DNA of 64,000 nt from Acidisarcina sp. (GCA_035539175.1 DATLIY010000007.1:806001-870000), one strand, 5' to 3'. Shown: positions 1 to 9,243, counted from the stretch's first letter. Made by a program: numbers and translations. Notes: generated by a model not told the origin, from the sequence alone.

Positions 1-2007
1 CGCGTCACCTCTCTTTTTGAGCAGTACGTCAAGCTGCAGCAGTCCCTGAACTACGAGACCATGATTGCCGCCGTTCGCATGGACGAGCCGGCGAAGCTCT
101 CGGATACCATCGCGGCCAATCTCCAGCTCTCGATTGAAGAGAAGCAGGAACTGCTCGATATCTTCGACCCCGCCGAGCGGCTCGCGCGAGTTGCCGACGT
201 GCTCGACATGGAGATCGAAAAGCTCAACATGGACCGCAGCATCCAGTCCCGCGTGAAGCGGCAAATGGAGCGCGCGCAAAAAGAGTACTACCTCAACGAA
301 AAGATCAAGGCCATCCAGAAGGAACTGGGCCGCGGCGAAAAGAGCGAATTCGACGAACTGAAGAAGAAGATCGAGCTCGCCGGCATGCCGAAGGACGTCT
401 TTGAAAAAGCCATCCTTGAGCTGAAGAAGCTCGAAGCCATGCCGCCCATGTCCGCGGAATCGACTGTCTCGCGCAATTACCTCGACTGGCTCCTCGCCGT
501 GCCGTGGAAAAAGAAGTCCAAAGAGACGCGCAGCATCGATCATGCGGAAAAGGTCCTGAATGAGGATCACTACGGCCTGGAGAAGATCAAGGAGCGCATC
601 CTGGAGTTCCTCGCCGTGCGGCAGTTGGTCAAGAATCCCAAGGGTTCCATCCTCTGCTTCGTTGGCCCTCCAGGCGTCGGAAAAACCTCGCTCGGCATGT
701 CCATCGCCAAGGCCACTGGACGCAAATTTGTCCGTATGTCGCTCGGTGGAGTGCGCGACGAAGCCGAAATCCGTGGTCATCGCCGCACCTATATCGGGGC
801 GCTCCCCGGCCAGATTATCCAGTCCATGAAGAAGGCTGGCACGCGGAATCCCGTCTTCATGCTCGACGAAGTCGATAAGATGGCCTCCGATTTTCGTGGC
901 GACCCCGCATCGGCATTGCTGGAAGTCCTTGATCCGGAGCAGAACACCAGCTTCCAGGATCACTACCTCGACGTGGAGTACGATCTGTCGCAGGTTCTCT
1001 TCGTGGCAACGGCAAATGTGCTGCACACGATCCCCGGCCCGCTGCAGGACCGCATGGAGATCCTGCGCCTGCATGGCTACACGGAGGCGGAGAAGCTGGA
1101 GATCGCCAAGCAGTACCTGGTGAAAAAGCAGCGCGAAGCTACTGGCCTCAGCGACAAGAACATCGTCTTCACCGACGATGCCATCGTGGAGGTCATTCGC
1201 TCCTACACTCGCGAGGCGGGCGTGCGAAATCTGGAGCGCGAGATCGGCAACATCTGCCGCAAAGTGGTTCGCCGGGTCATCAAGAACGGACTGAAGCATA
1301 AGGAAGAGATCACCGCGGAAAATGTCTCGTCGTTTCTCGGAGTGGCTAAATTCCGCGACTCGCAGGTTCACGAGAAGAGCGAAGTCGGCCTGGTCACGGG
1401 TCTGGCATGGACAGAGATGGGGGGCAGCATTCTCTCCACCGAAGTGCAGGTCCTCGATGGCAAGGGCAAGCTGACTCTGACCGGGCAACTCGGCGATGTC
1501 ATGCAGGAGTCGGCTCAAGCCGCGCTCTCCTACATCCGCAGCCGCTCGCAGCATCTTGGCCTGCCCAAAGATTTCTATCGCAATGTGGACATCCACATCC
1601 ACGTGCCGGAAGGCGCCATCCCCAAGGATGGCCCCTCTGCCGGCATTACCCTGGCCACCGGCCTGGCCAGCGCCCTCACCAAAATTGCTGTGCGGCGCGA
1701 TCTGGCCATGACCGGCGAGATCACCCTGCGAGGAAAGGTCCTTCCCATCGGCGGTTTGAAGGAGAAACTGCTGGCGGCGCATCGTGCCGGCATCTTTGAA
1801 GCGATTCTGCCGCGCGAGAACGAAAAGGATCTGGCGGATCTGCCGGAGAATCTCAAGAGCGCGATGAAGCTGCACTTCGTCGATCAGATGGACGAGGTAC
1901 TGAAGATCGCTCTGGAGGCTCCGCTGCCCGAGCTGAAAGAGGAGGCGCCGGCGATTCTTGCCGCTGTTCCTCCTCCGCCTTCGCCGGAGCCGCGCGCCCA
2001 CCAGTAA
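1..2007 (+). CDS. lon: ATP-dependent Lon protease, 5' end cut by the window
   Basis: This is a cytoplasmic AAA+ serine protease that degrades misfolded and regulatory proteins. The frame is open from base 1 and 668 residues are present, against about 800 in full-length Lon, so roughly 130 N-terminal residues lie outside. Visible parts, in order, are the end of the substrate-binding N domain, Walker A GPPGVGKT at about residue 222 of the fragment, Walker B MLDEVDK, and the protease domain. That domain has the catalytic serine in DGPSAG (about 546) and the lysine in GGLKEKLL (about 587-589), so the Ser-Lys dyad is intact. The tail is proline-rich. A hairpin terminator follows the stop. The identification is certain. 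Confidence 0.97.
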   Translation, partial: RVTSLFEQYVKLQQSLNYETMIAAVRMDEPAKLSDTIAANLQLSIEEKQELLDIFDPAERLARVADVLDMEIEKLNMDRSIQSRVKRQMERAQKEYYLNEKIKAIQKELGRGEKSEFDELKKKIELAGMPKDVFEKAILELKKLEAMPPMSAESTVSRNYLDWLLAVPWKKKSKETRSIDHAEKVLNEDHYGLEKIKERILEFLAVRQLVKNPKGSILCFVGPPGVGKTSLGMSIAKATGRKFVRMSLGGVRDEAEIRGHRRTYIGALPGQIIQSMKKAGTRNPVFMLDEVDKMASDFRGDPASALLEVLDPEQNTSFQDHYLDVEYDLSQVLFVATANVLHTIPGPLQDRMEILRLHGYTEAEKLEIAKQYLVKKQREATGLSDKNIVFTDDAIVEVIRSYTREAGVRNLEREIGNICRKVVRRVIKNGLKHKEEITAENVSSFLGVAKFRDSQVHEKSEVGLVTGLAWTEMGGSILSTEVQVLDGKGKLTLTGQLGDVMQESAQAALSYIRSRSQHLGLPKDFYRNVDIHIHVPEGAIPKDGPSAGITLATGLASALTKIAVRRDLAMTGEITLRGKVLPIGGLKEKLLAAHRAGIFEAILPRENEKDLADLPENLKSAMKLHFVDQMDEVLKIALEAPLPELKEEAPAILAAVPPPPSPEPRAHQ

Positions 2008-2013
2008 CCACAG

Positions 2014-2055
2014 ACCGGTATGCGTTGCCAGGCCTGTCCTGCACCGCATACCGGT
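2014..2055 (+). terminator. Rho-independent terminator after lon
   Basis: An 11-bp perfect inverted repeat (ACCGGTATGCG at 2014-2024 and its complement at 2045-2055) encloses a 20-base loop and runs into TTTCCCTT. It starts 7 bases after the lon stop, so it probably ends the lon transcript. It also argues against engB starting at the upstream ATG at 2020, which lies inside the stem. Confidence 0.65.
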
Positions 2056-2121
2056 TTTCCCTTCTCAGGCCTGATTCACCACGCAGCTATGCGGATGAGT
2101 GCCTGGATCGATAGCAGCCCG

Positions 2122-2127
2122 TATACT
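2122..2127 (+). promoter_or_regulatory. Candidate -10 box of engB
   Basis: TATACT lies 12 bases before the ATG at 2140. I see no good -35 at the matching distance. If it is used, the transcript would start within a few bases of the start codon and be nearly leaderless. Confidence 0.3.
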
Positions 2128-2139
2128 GAAACAGTCCCC

Positions 2140-2745
2140 ATGCGCCTCTTCCCACGCTTTCTGCTTTCCGCGATGTCTCCCGAGCAGTTCCCGCCGTCCT
2201 CCGTTCCGGAGTTCGCCTTTCTTGGCCGTTCCAATGTCGGCAAATCGAGCCTGATTAACGCGCTCCTCGGCTCAAAGGAAGCGAAGGTCTCCTCGACTCC
2301 CGGGCGCACGCGCGCCATCAACTTCTTTGCCCTCTGCAGCACGCCGCAAAAGCAGGTTCCACGCTTCCTCTTTGCTGATCTGCCCGGCTATGGATACGCA
2401 AAAATCTCAAAGTCGATCTCTGCAGAGTGGCCCAAATTCATCGAGCCGTACCTCGCTGGCCGTGCTCCACTCACCATGTGCATCTGCCTGGTCGACAGCA
2501 ATATCCCCCCGCAGCCAAGCGATGCGCAACTGATCAGCTACCTGCAATCGACGGGAAGAAGATATCTTGTTGTCGCCACCAAATCGGACAAGCTCTCCGG
2601 CAATGAGCGAACCAAGGCTTACAAGGAACTGAAGACTGGCCTGGATGTCGAAACCATCCTGATGATCTCCGCCAAGACTGGCGCGGGCATGAAGGAGCTA
2701 TGGTCGGCCATTGAGGATGCAGCCGGCGAGACCTCGCCGGACTGA
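2140..2745 (+). CDS. engB: Ribosome biogenesis GTP-binding protein EngB/YsxC
   Basis: This TRAFAC-class GTPase is needed for late 50S subunit assembly. The P-loop GRSNVGKSS, the TPGRT switch, DLPGYGYA (G3), TKSD (G4) and SAKTG (G5) are all present in order. The reading frame is open further upstream, but the start at 2140 gives 201 residues. It also lines up the N-terminus (SAMSPEQFP) with the equivalent SAVKPEQYP of Bacillus YsxC, so I chose it over 2020 and 2089. The gene follows lon behind a terminator and converges on the next gene, stop to stop. Confidence 0.93.
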   Translation: MRLFPRFLLSAMSPEQFPPSSVPEFAFLGRSNVGKSSLINALLGSKEAKVSSTPGRTRAINFFALCSTPQKQVPRFLFADLPGYGYAKISKSISAEWPKFIEPYLAGRAPLTMCICLVDSNIPPQPSDAQLISYLQSTGRRYLVVATKSDKLSGNERTKAYKELKTGLDVETILMISAKTGAGMKELWSAIEDAAGETSPD

Positions 2746-2747
2746 AA

Positions 2748-2764
2748 GGCTGCGGCTTGCAGCC
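2748..2764. terminator. Short hairpin between convergent genes
   Basis: A 6-bp stem (GGCTGC/GCAGCC) with a 5-base loop lies between the stop of engB and the stop of the opposing gene. There is no U-tract, so its function as a bidirectional terminator is only possible. Confidence 0.3.
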
Positions 2765-2769
2765 CTGAT

Positions 2770-3585
2770 CTAGCGTGCGAGAGTGAGCCGCTCTTCGCCG
2801 CTGTGAAATTCGACCGTCACCGCAGTCTCGATCCTGCCTTCCCCGAGCTTACCTTCACGGAGCAGCACTCGAATCGCAGCTAGAAATGATTCAGTCTCCC
2901 GATCCGTCATCTCGACGTACCGCTGCGTGAGAGCACGCCGCCCCAGGTAGCGCGGAGCCAACCGCAGCCAGCGGCAGCGCAATTCGTCTCCCAGCACATC
3001 GGCGGCAGCCGCATCGACCTTTGGCAACCACAGCGCAGGAAGCTCTGCAACACTCCAGCGAACTCCCTCCCGGCCCGGCGCTGCCTGCACCGGCGATACC
3101 GGCAACTCCACCGCCCCACGCTGCAACAGCAGAGCCGTTTCCTCCCCGCTCCCCGCCACATCCTGAGCGGTCAGTGCCAGGATGTCTGGCTGGACCCCGC
3201 GCGCCGCAATCTCCCGCATCGTCTCATCCAGCGGTTGCTCAAGGCATACCGATACAGGCTGCTTCTTGCGGATCTCGTTTTTCAGAATCCGCAGAGCCTC
3301 GTCGAGAGCATTCACCAGAAAGTCACAGACACCGTTACGAACTGCGAGCTTGAGCTGCTCCGTATTCGCGGTGATTCCCAGCGAGGCGGCTCCGGCGATG
3401 CTTGCCGCCAGCGCGCACGCGGAACCGTACTCGTCTGCGTCGCCGTAGAGCAGCATGCGACCGCCGAGAGATGTGCCCGTCGCTGCATTCAGCTTTTTCG
3501 CCGCGAGCCGATGCAGCGCGATATAACGTTCGTACACCAGCGCCGCGTCGAGCGAAGGAATCATGGGAGAGACTGCCGGTTTCAC
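2770..3585 (-). CDS. Urocanase-like protein lacking catalytic motifs
   Basis: This 271-residue protein has no obvious family at first glance. Its body nevertheless follows the central domain of urocanate hydratase: a SLxGR stretch, LAASIAGAASLGI (urocanase LAATLAGACSLNI), LDEALRIL, then PVSVCL and ARGVQPDI (urocanase ISIAL and KRGVRPDM). Near the end is RWLRLAPRY followed by a REGKLG segment matching urocanase SGELSAP. The NAD-binding GGMGGAQ is replaced by DADEYGSA. TDQTSAHDP and the catalytic cysteine segment are missing, and the protein is about half the family's length. The GTG start overlaps the stop of the pseudopilin gene as GTGA, so the two are probably translationally coupled. The function is unknown; a non-catalytic role is my inference. 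Confidence 0.75.
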   Translation of the reverse strand: MKPAVSPMIPSLDAALVYERYIALHRLAAKKLNAATGTSLGGRMLLYGDADEYGSACALAASIAGAASLGITANTEQLKLAVRNGVCDFLVNALDEALRILKNEIRKKQPVSVCLEQPLDETMREIAARGVQPDILALTAQDVAGSGEETALLLQRGAVELPVSPVQAAPGREGVRWSVAELPALWLPKVDAAAADVLGDELRCRWLRLAPRYLGRRALTQRYVEMTDRETESFLAAIRVLLREGKLGEGRIETAVTVEFHSGEERLTLAR

Positions 3586-4061
3586 CAGCTGGAGTAGGGT
3601 TCCCCGTTGCTTGACACTTCCTGGGAGCCGCTGTGCACGTCATCGATGCCGGGATCAGTCTGGTCCAGGGTATGCAGCGTGTCGGTCGTCTCCGCCACCC
3701 ACGTAGTGCTGCTGCGTGTCATCGGATCCACCGGCAGCGATTTGAGATATCCCGCCTGCACCAGGTCGTCGAGGGATTGCGGAGCCTTCTCTTTGTCCAC
3801 CGTGTAGGCGTCGATCGCCTGGCGCATCACATGCAGATCTTCTTTGAGGACCGCTTCTTTCGCGCCCTTCAGCGACGACAGGTAATTCGGGACGGCAATC
3901 GCCATCAGGACCCCGATGATGAGCATGACAATCATCAGCTCAACCAGCGTGAATCCCGCCGCGGCCCGCTCCGATGCGCGGATGCGCTTCCAGCTTCGCA
4001 GCATGTTGCCGCGGGCCCTGCGGAGCGAATTGTCGTGAGTGCTGCTCAAACGTCTCACCAT
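3582..4061 (-). CDS. Type II secretion/type IV pilus-like pseudopilin (GspG type)
   Basis: The protein has the prepilin cleavage and methylation motif GFTLVELM at about residues 36-43, followed by a roughly 20-residue hydrophobic helix, a helical DLHVMRQAIDAY segment and the LPVDPMT element typical of GspG-like major pseudopilins. It would be processed by prepilin peptidase at the inner membrane. The ATG at 4061 overlaps the preceding gene by 7 bases (ATGGTGA), which supports coupled translation. A shorter start at residue 20 would give a more usual leader. It lies third in a secretin-pseudopilin-pseudopilin-unknown operon with no ATPase or platform gene nearby. Confidence 0.88.
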   Translation of the reverse strand: MVRRLSSTHDNSLRRARGNMLRSWKRIRASERAAAGFTLVELMIVMLIIGVLMAIAVPNYLSSLKGAKEAVLKEDLHVMRQAIDAYTVDKEKAPQSLDDLVQAGYLKSLPVDPMTRSSTTWVAETTDTLHTLDQTDPGIDDVHSGSQEVSSNGEPYSSW

Positions 4062-4519
4062 TCCGAGTATTTCGTTCCATCAATTGCTGTACCCGTAGAC
4101 TTCGAGTACACGTCAAACACGTTCTGCCCGCCCCATGACTCGCTCTTGGGGTCATCCTGCATGGAGCGTTCCCCCCACTCCGTCTTGCCCGTCATCGGGT
4201 CCACCGGGATGCGCCGCAGGAATTTCACCTTCTTGCCCTGCACATCCACCCCATTCACCAGCGTATCCAGGTCGGGAGGATAGCCGTTGCTGTCCACTTT
4301 AGTCTGGAAGCCGCCGCGATCCGCCGCATCCTTGTAGTGATCGATGGCGTCCCGCATCTGCCAAAGGTCATAGCGCAGCTCGCGCTCTTTCTCCCGTTGC
4401 ACCCGGAAGCGTGCAATGGGCACAGCGGCGGTTGCGAGCACGGCGAGGATGGCAACCGTAACAATCAGCTCTACCAACGATAGCCCGGACTCAGGATCGT
4501 TCTGTTGCATCGGCTGCAT
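4055..4519 (-). CDS. Pseudopilin, GspG-like
   Basis: A second prepilin-like protein of 154 residues. The cleavage motif is GLSLVELI with the conserved glutamate at +5, followed by a hydrophobic helix, a charged helix (RELRYDLWQMRDAIDHY), a LRRIPVDPMTGK element and a C-terminal SW dipeptide shared with the next pseudopilin. The frame extends upstream, but the ATG at 4519 sits 10 bases after the secretin stop behind an AGGGAA ribosome site and gives a normal short leader. The paired pseudopilins look like a tandem duplication that has diverged. Confidence 0.87.
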   Translation of the reverse strand: MQPMQQNDPESGLSLVELIVTVAILAVLATAAVPIARFRVQREKERELRYDLWQMRDAIDHYKDAADRGGFQTKVDSNGYPPDLDTLVNGVDVQGKKVKFLRRIPVDPMTGKTEWGERSMQDDPKSESWGGQNVFDVYSKSTGTAIDGTKYSEW

Positions 4520-4529
4520 CTTGAGTTCC

Positions 4530-6911
4530 CTACTGCACATGCACCACGGCCTGCGAGCCGACCGCGGGGATGGACTGCTGGGTGCTGTTTTTCGCTCCCG
4601 GACGGGTGATGGCGATCGTGGCATCGCCCGGCGCCTTTGCCTGGAACGTGAGCACACAGATTGAACCCACTCCGGTCACCCCAGCCACACCGGGCGGCCG
4701 TGAAGCGGAGATGGTCAGGCCACCCGCTCCGTCATCGCGATGTACCAGCGCTACCGCCTGCCCATCACGCCCCAGCAGATTGCCGGAATCCACGTTGGTC
4801 AGGATCAGCCGGTTTGCGTCGTACTGAATCTGCATCGGCACCGAGTAGATATCCTGCCCGCCCGAGAGATTCACCGCAACCTGGAAAGTCGCATTCAACT
4901 TCTGCGTGCTCTGCGCCGGAGTCACCTGCAAGTTGACGGTACTCGGGTTTGGAGGCGGATTTGCAGGCGCCGCCGCACTTGGAGGCACTGCATTTTGCCC
5001 AGCCGCTGCGGGAGTCCCTGCAGGTTCCCCCTGATTCAACTGGTTCACAGGCGCATTCGCAGGGGCTGGCGCGGGCTTATTCACCGGCGGAGCCAGTGCC
5101 GCGGGGATCTCCGACGGCTGGATGCGGCGTATCTCCACCGATGTACCCGTCCCGCTGTCAACACTCTGCAGGTTCATCGCACTTAGCTGGGACGCGCGAA
5201 CCACATGCGGAATCAGTAGGAAGACGATCTCGTCGTTCTGAACCTCGTGGCTCTGCGAAGAGAAGAAATACTTCAGCAGCGGAACCTCTCCCAGCCCTGG
5301 AGTACCGTTGGAGCTCCGCGTGTCCTGTTTGCTGATGATGCCGCCCACGATGTTGGCTTCACCCTCGCGCAGACGAATGACCTGCTCAATCTTGCGCTGG
5401 CTGATGATCGGCTCGGTTACGCCGCTGATCGTGACGTTGCCGTTCTGCGAGGAGACCTCAATGGCAAGTTTCAGCGTGATGTCGCGGTCATAGTGCACAG
5501 TCGGCGTCATATCCACGTTTACGCCGACGTCCAGGTATTGAAATTGCGTCTGCACTGCGCTCACGCCGATGCCCGAGGAAACGCCATTCGAAAACGATCC
5601 GGTTGCGATCGGAATTCGCGAACCGATCTTGAGCGTTGCCTTCTGGTTATCGGTGGCGCGAATCCGCGGATTCTGCAGAATGCGTGTATTCGAGTCGGAG
5701 AGCAGCAGGTTTGCCGTCGCCTGGCCAATCGTCACTGCAAAGTTGTTTGCATTCAGATTCGCCAGCGTGTTCAGCGTGAGATTCCCGGTGCTGCTGGTGG
5801 TGGAGGTGCTGGTCGTGCCAGTCCCCGTCGTGTTGCTTGAGGTATTGGAGGTATTCCCCTGCAGGGCGACGGTCGCCGTACCAGGCAGAGCAATGCCGAT
5901 GTTGCGCAGTTTGTCGCGGCTCACTTCCAGCACGGCGAGATCGACCACAACCTCCGGCCTTGCCTTATCAAGATCGCTGATGAGCTTCTGCGCCAGCAGC
6001 AGCTCGTCCGGGGTCGCGCGCATGACGATCGCATTCTGGCTGGGCACGCCATACAGTTTGGCATTCGCCAGCACGTTGCGCAGCGCGGTCTGGATATCGT
6101 TCAGATCGTTTGCCTGGGCAGCGTTCGACAAGTAGAAGGTCTGTACCGCCTGCTCATCCAGTTCAGTGCGCTTGGCACGGGTATTTTGCGCCACAAAAAT
6201 GGTATTCGCGGTTACCGGACGCCAGAAAGTTCCCGATACCGTTCCGACAATCCGGAGCGCGTCAAAGAGCGAGACATTGGTCAGGTCGATCTGGACTCGC
6301 TTTGAGTTGTACTCCGGATCGAACAGGACATTCACGCCCGAGGCTTTCCCCACCGTCTGGTAAACAATCTTGCTGTCTTCCGACATGTGCAGGGTGATGG
6401 GATCGTTGGAGATCGGCTTGAGCTCCACGGGTCCCGCAACTTCGCTCAGCGCTGCACCGGCATTCTTCTGCACCGACGACTCGCCCACACTGGAGGCCGC
6501 AGCCGTGCCGCTGCGCCGCCGCACCTCATCGATATCCTGCTTGGCAATTTCGTCGCTGGGATCGATCTCGAGCGCGCGCATGAACTCGGTCAGCGCTCCC
6601 GGGTCGTCCCCCTGTGCGCTCAGCTTCTCGCCCAGATGCACGTGATAGGCCGCAGCGGACAGCCTGAGGCGGTAATAGGAGGTCTTGTAGCGCAGGTCCT
6701 TGGGGTTCTGCTGGTATGCCTTGTAGAAGAACTCATACGCGGCTGGAATATCTTCCCGCGCCTCGGCCCGCTGGCCCTGTTTATAGAGCGAACCGGCAGA
6801 CTCGGCGTGCGCATAGAAAACTGCAGCGCCAGTTGTCAGCGAACACACAGCCGCCAGCATGGCCCATTTCTGCAAGGGGAGACGAATTTGATGAAGGATT
6901 CGGTGGTTCAT
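4530..6911 (-). CDS. Secretin (GspD/PilQ family) with N-terminal TPRs and C-terminal cohesin-like domain
   Basis: An outer-membrane channel protein of 793 residues. Seen in order: a signal sequence (about 15-36); TPR-like helices (38-125); a short secretin N1-type domain (170-245); a second N-domain ending in a KLISDLDKARPEV segment (255-325); a Ser/Thr/Asn-rich insert (352-390); the secretin core (395-575) with the VPLLKYFF and LLIPHVV motifs; a Pro/Ala-rich linker (600-655); and a beta-rich domain (657-790). The last domain has the pattern of a cohesin-type fold (FQVAVNLSGGQDIYS, IQYDANRL). It heads an operon with two pseudopilins. Secretin-cohesin fusions are known in Acidobacteria; what the cohesin domain binds is unknown. 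Confidence 0.9.
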   Translation of the reverse strand: MNHRILHQIRLPLQKWAMLAAVCSLTTGAAVFYAHAESAGSLYKQGQRAEAREDIPAAYEFFYKAYQQNPKDLRYKTSYYRLRLSAAAYHVHLGEKLSAQGDDPGALTEFMRALEIDPSDEIAKQDIDEVRRRSGTAAASSVGESSVQKNAGAALSEVAGPVELKPISNDPITLHMSEDSKIVYQTVGKASGVNVLFDPEYNSKRVQIDLTNVSLFDALRIVGTVSGTFWRPVTANTIFVAQNTRAKRTELDEQAVQTFYLSNAAQANDLNDIQTALRNVLANAKLYGVPSQNAIVMRATPDELLLAQKLISDLDKARPEVVVDLAVLEVSRDKLRNIGIALPGTATVALQGNTSNTSSNTTGTGTTSTSTTSSTGNLTLNTLANLNANNFAVTIGQATANLLLSDSNTRILQNPRIRATDNQKATLKIGSRIPIATGSFSNGVSSGIGVSAVQTQFQYLDVGVNVDMTPTVHYDRDITLKLAIEVSSQNGNVTISGVTEPIISQRKIEQVIRLREGEANIVGGIISKQDTRSSNGTPGLGEVPLLKYFFSSQSHEVQNDEIVFLLIPHVVRASQLSAMNLQSVDSGTGTSVEIRRIQPSEIPAALAPPVNKPAPAPANAPVNQLNQGEPAGTPAAAGQNAVPPSAAAPANPPPNPSTVNLQVTPAQSTQKLNATFQVAVNLSGGQDIYSVPMQIQYDANRLILTNVDSGNLLGRDGQAVALVHRDDGAGGLTISASRPPGVAGVTGVGSICVLTFQAKAPGDATIAITRPGAKNSTQQSIPAVGSQAVVHVQ

Positions 6912-7043
6912 CGAGCTCCAGAGTGGCAGGCTAAATCCTGGGAGAGCACTGGTTTCCCCCGGAAAACCGGCGAGTCAGCGCACTCTGCTTCTAACGCAAA
7001 TGGGATACCAAGTGAAACCCGAGCGCCAGGCAAAGCGATCCAT

Positions 7044-7072
7044 TTGCTTGCCCAATGTGGGGCGATTATAAC
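7044..7072 (+). promoter_or_regulatory. Candidate sigma-70 promoter of smpB
   Basis: TTGCTT (7044-7049), 17 bases, TATAAC (7067-7072). A start near 7079 would leave a leader of about 65 bases before smpB. The region 6912-7144 is the divergent control region of the secretin operon and smpB and contains nothing else I recognise. Confidence 0.45.
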
Positions 7073-7144
7073 ATCGCGGCCATGCAGAATGTGCTGATTC
7101 GAACCGCTCCCGCCGCTGCGTGCTAGCATGGAAGTTCGGACAGT

Positions 7145-7681
7145 ATGCCACGCCAATCCAGCCATTCGACGGAACAATCTCCACAGAAAACCAAGCCACG
7201 GGATCCGGTTGCCGCCGGCAACCGGGACGCTGCCGTCAATCGTGCCGCAAGCCATAACTACTTCCTGCTGGAGAAATTTGAGGCGGGAGTAGCCCTGCGC
7301 GGGACCGAAGTTAAGTCCATCCGTGAAGGCAAAGCCAATCTCAAGGACGCCTACGGCATCATCAACAACGGCGAGGCTTTTTTGCTGAACGTCCACATCG
7401 GCCCCTATTCGCACGGCAATATCTCCAATCACGATGCCACACGAACCCGCAAACTGCTATTGCATCGTGAGGAACTACGTAAGCTACTGATGAAGACGCA
7501 GGCCAAAGGCCATACGCTCATCCCCACCCGGCTCTATTTCAAGCACGGCAGGGTGAAGTGCGAACTTGCCCTGGCCAAGGGCAAGCAGGACTGGGACAAG
7601 CGCGAAACCGAACGCCGCCGCGAAGCCGACAAGGAAGCGCGTGCCGCCATCGCCCGCAGCAAGGGCAAGATGGACCGGTAA
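7145..7681 (+). CDS. smpB: SsrA-binding protein SmpB
   Basis: This small RNA-binding protein delivers tmRNA to stalled ribosomes for trans-translation. The 178 residues show the SmpB landmarks: NYFLLEKFEAGVALRGTEVKSIR, KDAYGII, HIGPYSHGN, RKLLLHREEL and the basic C-terminal helix KQDWDKRETERRREADKEARA, which occupies the mRNA channel. A 40-residue low-complexity N-terminal extension precedes the core, making it somewhat longer than the usual 150-160 residues. It is followed 22 bases later by pepA on the same strand. Confidence 0.97.
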   Translation: MPRQSSHSTEQSPQKTKPRDPVAAGNRDAAVNRAASHNYFLLEKFEAGVALRGTEVKSIREGKANLKDAYGIINNGEAFLLNVHIGPYSHGNISNHDATRTRKLLLHREELRKLLMKTQAKGHTLIPTRLYFKHGRVKCELALAKGKQDWDKRETERRREADKEARAAIARSKGKMDR

Positions 7682-7703
7682 AGATTCGAACACAGGGGTA
7701 AAA

Positions 7704-9215
7704 ATGAAGACAGAACTGCTGCAAAATGAAGCGGCCACGACCACGACAGAGCTTCTGGTCGCATTCGCCGCCGACCAATCGACCTCGAAAGATCCCAATG
7801 CCAAGGCTGAACCCGCCCTTCTTACAGAGGAAGCGGCCCTGCTGAAAGCAGCACAAGCTGTTCTCGCCAGCGGCGAGTTCAAAGCGGCAAGCTGTGAGAC
7901 TGTCCTACTGCACGCTCCCGCCGGCCTGAAGGCTGCCCGCCTGCTGATCGTAGGCCTGGGCAAGCAGGCAAAGGTCACCGTCAACGATCTCCGCAAAGGC
8001 GCGGGTACGGCCGTTCGCTTTGCCAAGCCACGGGGCATCCGCGAGCTGGCGATCGCACTCCCGGCTGGCGACGCATTTCCCGCCCAGGCCACAACGCGCG
8101 CCGCTGTAGAAGGAGCCTTTGTCGGCGACTTCGATCCGGACGTCTATAAGTCCGACCGCAAGGACCAGAGCATTCAGTCGCTCACTATCCTTTCCCCCAA
8201 GGGAGCGGATCAGGCGCAGGCATCAGCCGGATACGCCGAAGGCGTCATTGTTGGCGAGTCGCAGAATTTTACCCGCAGCATGGTCAACGAACCCGGCAAC
8301 CGGATGACGCCGACAATCCTCGCCCAGCGTGCCGTCGCCATGTGCAAGGAAGCCGGCCTGAAGTGCGAGGTATACAGCACGGAGAAACTGCACGAGCTGA
8401 AGATGGGAGCCTTCTGGGCCGTCGCCCAGGGCTCGGACGAGCCTCCAGCCTTGATCGTCATGACCTACGAGCCTCAGGGCGCGCCCGCCGAACCCGTACT
8501 CGGACTCGTCGGCAAGGGCATCACCTTCGACTCCGGCGGCATCTCCCTCAAGCCGGGCGATGGCATGGAGAAGATGAAGTACGACATGGCCGGCGGAGCC
8601 TCCATGATCGGCGCCATGCGCGCCATCGCTGCGCTGAAGCCAAAGGTCAAGGTGGTCGCCGTTGTCTGCGCCACGGAGAACATGCCCTCCGGCAAGGCAT
8701 ATAAGCCCGGCGATGTCGTGATCGCGATGTCCGGCAAGGCAATTGAAGTCATCAATACCGATGCCGAGGGACGTATGGTTCTGGCGGACGGCCTGGCCTA
8801 CGCGAAGAAACTTGGCGCCACCCACCTGCTCGACGCTGCAACCCTGACCGGCGCATGCGTCGTTGCACTGGCAAGCATCAACGCCGGAGTCTTCTCCAAT
8901 GACGACGAGGCCTACCAGCACTTCACCGATGCCCTGGCTGTCTCAGGCGAGCGTTTCTGGCGGCTCCCGGTCGAAGAAGAGTACCGCGATTTGATTCGCT
9001 CCAATATCGGCGACATTTTGAACACCGGAGGACGGTGGGGCGGAGCCATTACCGCAGCCATGTTCCTGAAGGAGTTTGCCGAGGATACGCCGTGGCTCCA
9101 TCTCGATATCGCGGGCGTGGCATGGATGGAAGAGCAGAAGCCCTGGATTGCCAAGGGCCCCTCGGGAATCCCCGTCCGCAGCATCGTGGAATGGGTTCGC
9201 AGCTACGCCAAGTAG
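7704..9215 (+). CDS. pepA: Cytosol (leucyl) aminopeptidase, M17 family
   Basis: A cytoplasmic two-metal aminopeptidase that releases N-terminal residues from peptides. The M17 signature NTDAEGRM is at about residue 351, with metal-binding GKGITFDSGGISLKPG and MKYDMAGGA upstream, giving an intact active site. The N-terminal macro-like domain covers about residues 1-160. The chosen ATG gives 503 residues with a GGGG ribosome site just upstream. The frame is open further into smpB, but that extension is out-of-frame coding sequence of smpB. A strong hairpin follows. Confidence 0.95.
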   Translation: MKTELLQNEAATTTTELLVAFAADQSTSKDPNAKAEPALLTEEAALLKAAQAVLASGEFKAASCETVLLHAPAGLKAARLLIVGLGKQAKVTVNDLRKGAGTAVRFAKPRGIRELAIALPAGDAFPAQATTRAAVEGAFVGDFDPDVYKSDRKDQSIQSLTILSPKGADQAQASAGYAEGVIVGESQNFTRSMVNEPGNRMTPTILAQRAVAMCKEAGLKCEVYSTEKLHELKMGAFWAVAQGSDEPPALIVMTYEPQGAPAEPVLGLVGKGITFDSGGISLKPGDGMEKMKYDMAGGASMIGAMRAIAALKPKVKVVAVVCATENMPSGKAYKPGDVVIAMSGKAIEVINTDAEGRMVLADGLAYAKKLGATHLLDAATLTGACVVALASINAGVFSNDDEAYQHFTDALAVSGERFWRLPVEEEYRDLIRSNIGDILNTGGRWGGAITAAMFLKEFAEDTPWLHLDIAGVAWMEEQKPWIAKGPSGIPVRSIVEWVRSYAK

Positions 9216-9243
9216 AGCTAAAAACTAAGTAGCAGCTAAATAA

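Noticed and set aside
2020-2139. N-terminal extension of EngB
   Set aside because: The upstream ATG lies inside the lon terminator stem, and the family N-terminus aligns to 2140.
2770-3585. Functional urocanate hydratase (HutU)
   Set aside because: The protein is half the length and lacks the NAD loop and catalytic cysteine region; there is no histidine-degradation gene next to it.
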